Source: Coriolopsis trogii (Eukaryota > Basidiomycota > Agaricomycetes > Polyporales > Polyporaceae). Taken from it: a DNA stretch of 64,000 nucleotides. The DNA lies in NCBI GenBank assembly GCA_020543525.1, contig JAHYIO010000003.1, forward strand, positions 1,054,001 to 1,118,000, read 5' to 3'. Of this stretch, positions 34,689 through 44,833 are shown one piece after another. The notes below the pieces were generated by a model, which searched no databases, had not been told where the DNA came from, and saw nothing but the letters and a program-made list of their open reading frames with translations. Within the stretch, counting starts at the first letter, position 1. Every line of letters starts with the position of its first letter. The translations under genes were made by a program, and so were the position numbers.

Positions 34689-36184
34689 TCAGATGGTCGC
34701 TCCGTGTTCTACATGCAATCGCACGAAGTACAACTTTCCACACAACGGGCAAGATAATGTCGCCCCCAGCTCCCGTACAGCGCATCTGTCGAGAAATGTA
34801 CACGTCAGATGTGAACACCGTAGTATTTAGCAAGAAGATGTCTCACGAATGACAGAACAGATGTCCGCAGATTAACACTACAGGATCATCGCAAGGATCC
34901 TTCAAGCATGATCCACAACGCAGGAAAAGGCCGTTCCCTTTCAGCCGGCCCTTTCCCTCGTCGAACGTGATCAGTTCTTGCGCATTGCTTGCACCATAGG
35001 CCAACTCACCTCATTCCGATGCCGCCTGAGCCTCTCCTCAGACCCTTCGCTGGATAGATGCTCGTCGACGTTGTTACCTAACACAGCATGCCCGAGAACT
35101 GTATCTTCGGTCACAGATAGCTCCGCGGCCATACTTTGAACGTTTGTTGTAGTCACATCAGGGCTCGTCAGATCGTGCCTTTCGTTCGACTTCATCTGTG
35201 TTGCAGGAGAGAGGGTTCTGGCACGGGAGGACTCGACGATGCGAGAGGCATTCTGGATACATTGATGTCATTAGGAAGACTATCCAAACAGGAGAGAATC
35301 CGCTTACTGCAGATTCATCGACGGTCAGCTGAGCAGACTGCGCTATTCCTTGAGCTTCAAGGGGAGACATTGAACAATGTAGGCTAGTATCTGGTTCGAC
35401 AGACGTTCCAGTCCTCATCGAGCCAAAGCCTGCTGCAAGTAAAGAACTAGAATACAGGTCTCCTATTGCGGTGGCCGCGACCTGTCGTGCAGCGAAGCCG
35501 CACAGCTTGGGCATAGCTGAGCAATTCCCCTTATGCTTTGACAGATATCAGTCGAGGACGAGTCAGCCAGACAGAGAACTCACTTTTGCAAGGTCGACGC
35601 CACTTTCGAATCTTTGTAAACACATGGGGCAATGGACGTTACCGATGATGCACTGCAAGTGTATTTCTCCCTCATGAAGATCTTCGCGACAGCGAGGACA
35701 TGTTTTGAGGGAACGCCCAGGCAGAGCGTGCGCAACACCGCGGTGCTACGCAATGCCGGTGTACATTACTGATCAATTGCTTGTCAAGTGCAACGCATCA
35801 TTACGCACTCACCACCGCCTGCTCGTCGGCACTCGCGAAAACCACATGGCATTCGGAACAGGAGTGGGCCATGCATGGTGCTGATATCGGTGCTGCGGCG
35901 TTGTATGCAGTCGCAGCTGTCGGCTCCGGTGGGATTATAGAAGGCGACGCCGAGAAGTTGGGGTATGGCAGCGGAGAGTGTCGAGCTTCAGGTGCCGCAG
36001 GTTGGTCTTCGTGTGCTGACTGTGCGTGGCTCCGAAGTTCCTGCTCTGTGAGGAAAAGTGCGCTGCATGCAGTGCACACATAGGCAGCCCCTAGATTGTG
36101 CCCCGAGAACATTACATGTTCCCTGAAGAAGAGATCGATGCTGATGAGCACCTGGTTGCACTTTAAACATTGGACGGGGGTCAT
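34689..36184 (-). CDS. Tandem zinc-finger/RING protein B
   Basis: Six exons, read downward: 36184-35813, 35745-35584, 35535-35308, 35252-35010, 34950-34847 and 34785-34689; 401 residues. Exon 1 holds CLKCNQVLISI, CTACSALFLTEQELRSHAQS and CSECHVVFASADEQ. Exon 2 holds CPRCREDLHEGEIHLQC and CPMCLQRFESGVDLAK. Exon 3 opens HKGNC, equivalent to HKEVC in copy A. Linkers are Ser/Thr-rich. The RING is CGSCLKDPCDDPVVLICGHL, FCH|SC and CPLCGKLYFVRLHV. Compared with A and C the Cys/His block is rearranged: the DHYW motif is missing and one exon fewer is present. Two acceptors here end in AAG instead of CAG/TAG, so exon 3 and exon 5 borders are less sure. Confidence 0.82.
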
Positions 36185-36451
36185 CGGAGTGAGACAGGCA
36201 GGACTGGGGGCGACGGGTCGGCGGAGTATGAGAGACGACGTTTCTGGCACGGGCTGTATGCATAGACATTGACTTACCGCAGCACCAATCGCTTTGGACG
36301 GAGTTCTTGAACACTCTCGGACAGTGTCGGACCGGTTCGCTCTTCGGAAGCAGCACCACGCTATGTTTGGACAGATCGTAAACACTGCAAAATGATATTG
36401 GACTATACGCTCGCATTCAGTATAGCGAGTCTCTACACTCTGACACTCCGG

Positions 36452-38251
36452 TTACACGAGGAGCCGAACGAAGAATACCGCCTCACACACGGGACAAGAG
36501 AGACGGTTGCTCAACTCCCCCAGCGCACATCTCCAGAAATCGGCAGTGCATCAGTATATCGTGTCCGGAAACGCGGAAAGAGAAACGCACCCATGGCAGA
36601 AGAAGTGCCCACACATAAGCACGACGGGATCGCGGCAAGGGTCTCTCCGACACGCTCTACAATGCCAGACCGTGCCACATCCCTTCGACTGACAGCACGA
36701 AACAGTCAGTGACATCACATTTCGTAGTACCCGATAAAATACAAGACATACCTCGTTTGGCACCAACATCTTGGGACGATTGGAGGCGGCTACAAAGGAG
36801 AGGTGATCGCTGATCGTGTCGCTTGATACAGTGCTTCCCGTACGCGCCTCAGAGAGGGCATCATCCTGGGGAGAGTTGCTGCGTGCGGTCGAGACGGGAG
36901 ACGAAACGATCGACGTATCGTGATCTCCATATGAGCTTCTCGTAGACCAGAGCCTCATGCCGGAGGGCACACTAGCCGCCGGGCTCTGGAAATGCCGGCA
37001 TCTCAGTGTCTCATCATCGGAAACAAGAGATTACACTCCTCACATGCAAACGCGATTTGTTGGAAAACAGCATGGGAGACGTCAGAGGTACCGTTGACGT
37101 CGCGGGAGGGATCGGCCGCAGGTCGTACTTAGGGCTAGATGGCGCAGGTACGTTGGAAATTTGACATGCATCAACGCGAGGAACAACATCGGACTCCTCG
37201 TCTTCGGAAAGATGCAACCGAGACGAACGGTCTTCCGACTCCGGCGACTCAGGTGCCTCTTCAGGATTGAGTTCGAGAGGACGCGGTCGTGTCGTGTTTG
37301 CTGGGGATTGCGCAGGAGACCGAAGGGCCGGGGACGTCAGCAACAGTGGCGAAGCTTCCTCCGGATGAGTGCTGGCCGGTTCCACAGCAGCAGGCTTCGG
37401 GGTCATAGTTAGCGCCTTGGTGGTGGTAGTATCAGCTGCAGCTCCATATGACTTCGGACTTGTCTGCTTCGCGAGCTTCTTCTTTGGTGCAATGCGGCAG
37501 ACTTCCTTGTGCTGGAGACGTATGGTAAGAGGCCGTCTACGAGATGAGCGAAGGCTACTCTCACCGCATTCCATGCGGCCGCGCTTTCGAATGCAAGGGC
37601 GCAAGGGCGACATTTTGGATGAAAAGAGAACTCCCAGTAGTGATCGTCTAGACTCTGCCCTGCGGGCAAGCAAATCTTGCAAGCGTTGCAAGACTTGGTA
37701 GTTTCTGCATGCTGGAACATGTAAACCGTCAGGGAGGCGCCATGGGGTCACCTCATGACGTACCTCATTGAATGCGGCAGTAGTCAGGAGAACCTTCTGG
37801 CAGATGGGACATTTATGCTCTGTCGGAGGCTCCTCAATGGGTGTGAGTGGAGGGCTCGGCGTAGGTTTGGCTTGAGGGTGGTAGGATTGACGATGCTGAG
37901 CTCGTGTTCGTCAGTCGGATGCATATCATGAAGCATAGTCGCACGTACCACCATCAAGATGTCCGCACTGGCAAATAACATGTCACATTCTGGACATATT
38001 GCACCTTCAGTCGCGCTGGGGTCTCCTAGGGCTTGGCTTGGCACCGAGATGTTCGTCATATGTTTCGTCTTGTCGCGATGTTTTGCTTGCAACACAACCG
38101 ACGCAAATGTGAACTTGCACTCGGTACATACATAGGTATAACCGGAAAGGTGCCGAGCTAGACGTGCGTGATCCATTGCCTTGCCCCTGCTTGGGAGTAA
38201 CTCCCCGCATTCGTTGCAACGGGCTGGAGACGGCATATAGGAATCCGACAT
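36452..38251 (-). CDS. Tandem zinc-finger/RING protein A
   Basis: Seven exons, read downward: 38251-37949, 37895-37764, 37711-37565, 37511-37044, 36985-36752, 36688-36591 and 36530-36452; 486 residues, the longest copy. Exon 1: CNECGELLPSR, CTECKFTFASVVLQAKHRDK, CPECDMLFASADI. Exon 2 is Pro-rich, then HKCPICQKVL. Exon 3: CNACKICLPAGQSLDDHYWE, HPKCRPCALAFESAAA. Exon 4: HKEVC then a long Pro/Ser/Glu-rich linker. RING: CRACRRDPCRDPVVLMCGHF, FCH|GCALGEL, CPVCEAVFFVRLLV. Exon 3 has the same length (147 nt) and phase as exon 3 of copy C. The 5' leader on this strand reads TTTGATTGGTGCTGCGG; copy B has GATTGGTGCTGCGG at the same place, supporting duplication including the promoter. Confidence 0.87.
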
Positions 38252-38520
38252 AACTTCTATCGAACTTGATGAGAGAGGGCAAGGGCAAGTGTGCTGTTCA
38301 GATGTTGGAGGAGAGGATAGAAGGGGACTGACTGCTGTTGAGCGATGAAGTGATGAAATACGACATGCAGCAGGGACAAGTGCGCCGCAGCACCAATCAA
38401 ACCTGTGAATCGCTTCAAGGTGACAGAGCGTGGTAGATGTGCGCGTGACAGATAGGGATTCGTATGACCACACACCGCGGGAGACGCAATCGCTATAATG
38501 AACACTGCGATATCCACAAA

Positions 38521-39634
38521 CTACGCGAAAACTTTGGCCACCGCCAAACCGTCTTCCTCCAGCTTCCTGAGATCCTTCCGCAGGCTGCGCTCTGCCTGCG
38601 CATGCTTCCGGTTGCCATACTTGTCCCCCTTTTCGCGCCTCATCGCAGACCGGATAGCCGCGGGCGTGACAAATTCTGCCGCAGCACCATCAGCACCTCT
38701 CAAAGTTGTTAGCGAACATTTCAAGCTCACCGGGGTTAGAGTATACCGTAGCACCGCTGAAGGCACCTTCGAAGATACGGATAGGCGTAAGGACAAAGCG
38801 CGGGCCGATCTCGATTAGAGATGTCTGAGGGGGGCCGTTTGGCTGCAACGGATCCTTCTCAATGATCTACATGACAGGCGCACCGAGAACGGGTGAGTGC
38901 AACTATGTGCCGTTCAGACATTCCCTACTGACCTGGAAGTTGCGGAACCAAATTTTGTTGTCGAGTATGGAGAATGTGAGGATATGGTCTACAAATGGTT
39001 TTGCTCTCCGCGCTTGAGGCGGCACACCAAATATCTGCAGAGCACGCATTTGCAGGGAAGGCGGAAGGCATGGAACATATGACGCACGTGTGTAAAGACT
39101 TCTTTGGTCAACCTCCCCCACTCGCTCTCGTCGAATGCTTTGTCGAAGCTCAAAACACCACGGCTCCCCTTCAGACAATTGCCTGTCATCTTGAGTTCGT
39201 CCATGGTATGGATGTTTTGGACATGCAACTTGATGCTTGGGCCATTTGGGGTCTTTGCGGCCCACATGTAGAGGTCTTCGTGTCGACGTGCTTCGAAATA
39301 CAATGTGTTGTTGCAGTTGTGGAGGTCGGCAAGTTCAGGGAGGAGGCTGAGGTGATTTTTGGAGTCGAGCTTCGAATCTACGAGCACCGGTTCGAACGAA
39401 AACATCATTGACCTTCAGAAGCAACTCACCTTTCTTCACATGAGGCAGAAGAGCCTCGAGATCGTTCATGAGATGTCTCATGCGGTGGTTGATGCCGCGC
39501 GACGATAGCATGAGTACCCTTTGCTTATTTCTGGGCTTCTTTGCGACGGGGGCAGTTTCGTCATGGTCAACATTCATGTCATCCGCTTTGCGTTTTCCTT
39601 TCGCCTTCTGAGACGCTTTGAGGAGGGAGGCCAT
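38521..39634 (-). CDS. brx1: Ribosome biogenesis protein BRX1
   Basis: Five exons, read downward: 39634-39430, 39377-39088, 39034-38933, 38866-38731 and 38675-38521; 295 residues. A Lys-rich head (KASQKAKGKRKADD) is followed by the Brix domain: RVLMLSSRGINHRMRHLMND, LHNCNNTLYFEARRHEDLYM, MWAAKTPNGPSIKLHVQNI, GNCLKGSRGVLSFDKAFD, FGVPPQARRAKPFVDHILTF and NKIWFRNFQII. It ends with TPAAIRSAMRREKGDKYGNR and a charged helix. BRX1 acts in the nucleolus in assembly of the 60S subunit and processing of 27S pre-rRNA. All phases agree. It shares a 256-bp divergent promoter with the RING/coiled-coil gene. Confidence 0.95.
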
Positions 39635-39890
39635 GATGAAGAATGCAGCGCAGGGCAATAGGACGTTCGGTGAGAGCAAGAACGGAGAGCGGGCGTCGGA
39701 CGAGGATAATTGCCAGCGCCAGTGGCCGCCGGGCACATAGACGCCCATTCATCGCTTCGTGATTAGATAAGCGTACTCCCATCACAGGCACAACCAAGTC
39801 CGAGAAACACGGAATGCACTCTTGACCTAACCATTGCCACCACAGTCCTTACTCTACCTCTCTTCCCTGCGGTGTCTACCTGGCCACGCC

Positions 39891-40977
39891 ATGCCCTCCT
39901 TCCGCTGCAGTATATGCTTGGACACTCTTGATAGAGCGGCGAAGCCCATGACCACGCTCTGTGGCCACATCTACTGTCTCGATTGCGCGACCTTCCACTT
40001 CGGCTCGCACTCTTCATGCGCGGTTTGCCGCAAGCCTCAGGCTCTCGACGGAATGATACGTCTTTATCCTGATTGGGAAACTGACGAAACGCGTAGGAAC
40101 GCGTCGTCTCAGGCGGAGGAGTCGATCTCCCTCAGTCCCGTCTCGGTTCGCTACATGGATCGAGCTGCCGAAGGCGCAATCTCCTCCGTCAAACAAGCAA
40201 TTGCAGGCAAGGAAGAACCTGAAGACGCAGTGATGACGTGTGTAGCTATGCCATAGGATGGTCTTTGTAGCTCATCGACCCAACAGATGCAACACTTTCG
40301 TCAATTCGGTCACCGACCGCGAGAGCCCACACATAAACACTGTAAGCTGCTCACCCCAGGTTCTTCTACTATATCATTTACATTGACGTGTAGGAGCTCC
40401 TACGCGAGATTTCATTCCAACTCACGTTGATGTCTACGGTACTAAACTTCGAATCCTCCGAGTTTGCTGCGGCTCATCACATTGCATACAGAAGATGAAG
40501 GATGAGCATACGCGGCTCAAAAGTAAAATCAAGAAGGCTCAACGTTCGAGTGACGCGAAGACGCTGATGGAGAGAGAACAAGCAAGATTGGCTTTAGGTC
40601 GTCTCGAGAAGCTCAATGAGCACCTCTCCTCGCAAGTGAGCACTATGCGCGAGCAACTGGCCACGCTGGAAGGACAATATCACAATGCGTCCGAGGACGC
40701 GAACAAGCAGCGCGTTTATGCTTCTCAGCTTGCGGCCAGGCTCGGAGAAATCGAGGAGGAGTTGAAGGACTCGAGGCAGCAGGCCCTGCGAGCGAAGAAG
40801 AAGGCAAGTCATATTCTGCAGTCAATGCAAGCATTGTCTCCTCAACCACTAAACCTGCTCTCTCTTCAGTACCTCGTGTTGAAGGAAAAGGTACAACAAG
40901 CGAAGCGTGCAGGAACCGACGAGTCTCGTCGAGGCTCGTCGGGCGACGCTGCGAGCGACTTACTTGTCGTAGGATGA
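39891..40977 (+). CDS. RING-finger coiled-coil protein
   Basis: Exons 39891-40237, 40287-40341, 40394-40438, 40492-40803 and 40870-40977; 288 residues. If 40804-40869 is kept, it is 310 residues. The RING is at the very N-terminus: CSICLDTLDRAAKPMTTLCG, HIYCLDC and CAVCRKPQ (C3HC4). After a linker come about 110 residues of coiled coil (RLKSKIKKAQRSSDAKTLME; LGRLEKLNEHLSSQVSTMRE; LAARLGEIEEELKDSRQQAL). RING plus coiled coil is the layout of small oligomeric E3 ligases; partners are unknown. The C-terminal 22-codon block 40804-40869 begins GCAAGT and ends TTCAG with a CACTAAAC branch-like box. It is therefore likely a GC-AG intron that happens to be in frame. Confidence 0.82.
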
Positions 40978-41422
40978 TACTCCTTTCTGGGGATAGCATT
41001 CGCGCCCTCTATACTATCGCCCACATACCACATTCCAACTTCTGCTACCCCACATCGCCTACATTGTATGTATTTGTACGGTTGAATTTGACCTGACCGG
41101 TACCCTACTTTGAACATTATCTGCCATATTGAACCGTGACTTCATCATGAGATGCCTATACCGTGAAGAGCGCCCATGTGCTTGCGGACATATGTATGTA
41201 TCGTGCCGCAGCCTAGCACGTTTGTGGTATGCAAGGGGTGTGCCGGTGTGAAGGGTCGCTGGAGATCCAAAGGGCCGTGCGAAGATCACTCATGCGTATT
41301 GTGCAAAACAAAGTTGTGGTCTGTTTGGCCGCTTCCCTGTTTGGTCCAAGTGGTAAGTTAACGTCCGTGCACTCGTTTCCTGCTCAGCTGCTGAGAGCCC
41401 GACACTCCGCTCGAGCGTACGG

Positions 41423-41430
41423 TATAAAAG
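41423..41430 (+). promoter_or_regulatory. TATA box of the C2H2 factor gene
   Basis: TATAAAAG about 75 bases before the ATG at 41504. The rest of 40978-41503 is intergenic. Confidence 0.6.
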
Positions 41431-41503
41431 CCAGAGGACTTGGGGATAGGATGCTTTACAACTTTCCCCCCAACCACCACTACCGCAGCTTCTGCCCTGC
41501 AGC

Positions 41504-42674
41504 ATGATTGTCCCCGAGTACGCCGGCCCCGTCTACCCGTCAGGGACGCCGCTTTTGGGCTGCGGTTACACCACGCAAATTACACCCAATTTCTCCCACC
41601 GAAGCACCAATTATTCTGCGGGCTACGGCGCAGGCTGGCCGCATACCGTAGACGGTAATTTACCGCACACGAGCTGTGCTTCAGGCAACTCAACGGAGGA
41701 CGCGTTACTCGACAACTAGTACGTCTCTGAAAGATACCTTGTACAGGATCTGTTCTTAACGGAGAATTTCTAGCCTTGACCCGTCCTTCCTGGAGGCATT
41801 CGGGAAGCTCGCGTCTCTGAATAACCCCACCCTATCTATGACTCCCGAATCCGCGCAAGGCGACGTCCTTTCGGCTGCACCCGTGAACAAATACATGCCG
41901 AGGGCATCATCCGAGGTGCCTACCCAAACGAATGCATTCCCGTCCTACGACGACACCCGCTACCACACGCCCAGTCTTCACGGCACACCAGTGTTCGCCG
42001 AGCCGATCAAACCACTCCCAACTTATCGCGACGACCCATCCCTCTTCATATCTCCCACTCAACTCGTCGGACCAGTCGAATCCCGCGAGACCTACGAGAT
42101 CCAAGTATCGGACCCTCCAAGGCTTAGCAGGAGCCCTCGTGCGCGCCGCCGCACCACCCGCTCTTCCCGCTCTTCCCGCTCCGCTTCGAGCGGCTCGGAC
42201 TCGGCTCCCGCGTCCACTGGCAGCTCCTCCCCCGAGCCCGCCCCCGCTACCCCGGATTTCATCTCCTGTAAGCGGCGCAACCTACAGGTGTCTCCGGCGC
42301 AAGTTCCGCCTCCCCAGTACGCGGCCTACCGCACGAACCGCTGGAAGTGCCCGCACTGCTCGTACGTCCAGACGAACAGGCGCAGCCCTGACCTCAAACG
42401 GCACATCGCGACGCACCTCCGCGCCAACACACCTGCCTGGGTGTGCTGCGGCGTTCCGTATGTGAACGCGATCGAGCACGGAATGCCAGAGGATGTGCTC
42501 AGGAGCGAGCAGTTGTTCGAGTTCGAGGGGATGCTCATGGTGGGCGGGTGCAAGAAAACGTTCAGCCGGCGGGATGCGTTGGGTCGGCACTTGAGGAGCC
42601 AGGACGGGGTGTGCTATGGTGACGCGCTCGCACTGTGGCTGCCGGGTAACAGGGAAGGGTCTGGTGCTCATTAA
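41504..42674 (+). CDS. C2H2-type zinc-finger transcription factor
   Basis: Two exons: 41504-41718 and 41774-42674; 371 residues. The N-terminal half is Tyr/Pro/Ser-rich and probably disordered (SYDDTRYHTPSLHGTP). A basic Arg/Ser cluster follows (SPRARRRTTRSSRSSRSASS), a candidate nuclear signal. The C-terminal third carries the fingers: WKCPHCSYVQTNRRSPDLKR with HIATH, then WVCCGVPY paired with a distant GCKKTFSRRDALGRHLRS. The arrangement of one normal finger plus one split by an insertion occurs in a family of basidiomycete regulators; the target is unknown. It is the last gene before a 2-kb gene-free stretch. Confidence 0.85.
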
Positions 42675-44833
42675 GGATGAACATGATTGCTTCTCATTCT
42701 GTCTGGCGTGTATATGTGCCTCGTGAAGTGGAATCATGCTATAGGAACTGGACAACATCGGTCGCCTGAAGACATGCGAGGACATAGACACTCCATGCGT
42801 CCAGTAAATGCTGGTTCAGATGAGCTCACCGAAAATGATATGGAGCCCAGCGAATCAAGAGTAGTTTCGTATGAAACTCGCACCCGAGTCGGCGTCGGAG
42901 GAAAATCCAAAATGTCGCAAACGTCCGACCCTCTCGTTGGGAAATTCCCAAAATATAGTCACTTTCGTCGGAGAGACCTGTTGACATCACCAAAGCCGTT
43001 GATGATGACAAGGATACGCGCAGAGGTCGAGCGTCTCGATGAGCGCCTTGAAGATCGCTCGGAGTCAGAAGCGAAGCTCTGTGGATGGTGGGGATGCGCA
43101 CAGTAAGTACGACCGGCAATCTACAAAGGACCTGTAAGCTCCGAAGCCAGCCATGCCAATGAATGTTAGCCTTGTTTTCGTTGTGACAGTGACTGAAGCT
43201 CGGCCAGCCATGGAGGGGCGGCCGGGGAAACGTCTGATGATATTCTTGGGTTCGTGCTGAAGGACAGAAGGAGATGCTTCAATGCGGATAGTGGAGGAGG
43301 GGAGAGGGCAAGAAGAAGAGAGTGATATGAGGCCGTCTCATATATGGGACGACTCGAAGGGAGCTCTCCGGGTGTGTCGGTCTGCCTTCGATCGCTACTC
43401 GTCCGCGGAGACGAATAACGAACCTGGGGCTCCCATGTGCACAACTCGCCACTACTCGAGACGTCTCCGTTCAGCTTGTTTATGAACAAACCTCTTTCGC
43501 ATAGCGGGGCGCGAGAAAGCACTCACCAATCAAACCTATGCACTACGATACTTTGCTGACAAGACACTCCTTCTGCCCTCAAGGACTTCGAAGGGGCCCT
43601 TGGCTCATGCTCTGCCTTTATTGTGATATATTCGACAATCGCGTACTGGAGCCTGTCTAATCTTCTCAAGTTACAACCCACAGTGACAGGCGAGGGGAAT
43701 GAGACAGGCGGAGTTGACTTCACGACACACCGCAATGGGGCGCCGTAAAAGCAAATTATAGTAGAACAGTATCCACAAACAATCTGACTGATTTCGTCAA
43801 TTTCAGTACGACGAAAAACATGCTCAAATACTCACCAATACACGTCGTGACTCCCATGAGACCGGACGTGTAGCATGGGCCTGCGTGACGCGTGCAGAAC
43901 GAGCGAGCGTTCATACGAGGAAAAAATATTGGCCATCAGAAGATGGGCCACGACGAACGAGAGTAAGCCCCATTGTGTTCTAGCCGTCCCCTCGAGGGGG
44001 GAGCTGGCCACAACCGCATAACTGTGTCTATGAGCAACGCGTGCGCAGCGGTGCGTCCCGGGCGAGGCGGCGGCGCTCGTATCTTCGCGCCGCACGCAGA
44101 GGCGCACTGCTGGCAGCAGACCTGGCAGAGACGAGCTGCCCCCTCCTGGAGAGGGAGCAGGCAAAGTATCCCGCCGTCCGCCGACCTGCCCGCTGTACTT
44201 GGAAGCGGGAGCTTTCCACGACGGTCGGGGACGTGGTCTGCATCTCCGGGGACTTTCCCCGCAGCTGGGGGTGGGAGTGTGTACTCCCTGTGCGTGAGCT
44301 GCGATAGCGGTCCTTCGTTCGACGTGGCAGAGGAAAGGCAACCGGGAGGAAAATATTTTGTTGGGGCGCCTCAAGAGTTTTCGAGCGCCGCTCCTGTGTC
44401 GGTGTGTGCAGCACCATCGGCATAGTCCGGCAAGGCCCTCAGGCCAATCTCCGACACTTGTCTCGTTCTCCGTCATTCTCGGACTGCCTGAGGTGATACA
44501 GAGCGGGGCTTGGTCGATATATCAACGACCAAGCAGATCAAACGTCTAAATATCCAGGAACACAACGAGGATAGCTATGGCTACAGTGATATGGACACAA
44601 CATAACGAAGGGAACGAGTGGGAGGGGGATGATACATGTACACAATGCGGGGCCGGGAAACGAAAGATGAGTGATGCACGACAATACACATACAACGGAG
44701 ATAAGGAAGGGGAGAGTCGATCAGGAATAGTGGCCTTTTTACAAACAGTTCAAGAGACTCGCGCATTACGCACGGATTGACATGGCACCCCAGAGAACGA
44801 AGAGTGAATCCAGATGGGGTGAACGGTCCGCTA
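42675..44833. other. Gene-poor stretch
   Basis: About 2.2 kb with frames that lack recognisable domains or consistent splicing. A minus-strand segment around 43516-43545 reads GGTTTGATTGGTGAGTG, very like the leader of zinc-finger/RING gene A (GGTTTGATTGGTGCTGCGG). It could be a promoter remnant of a lost paralogue or chance. Confidence 0.35.

Noticed and set aside
36452..38251. Reading zinc-finger/RING copy A as two or three separate genes
   Set aside because: Exon phases, normal donors and acceptors, and the identical exon order in copy C support one gene.
44226..44276. GGGGACTTTCCCC palindrome
   Set aside because: Looks like an animal NF-kB site, which has no meaning in a fungus; chance palindrome.
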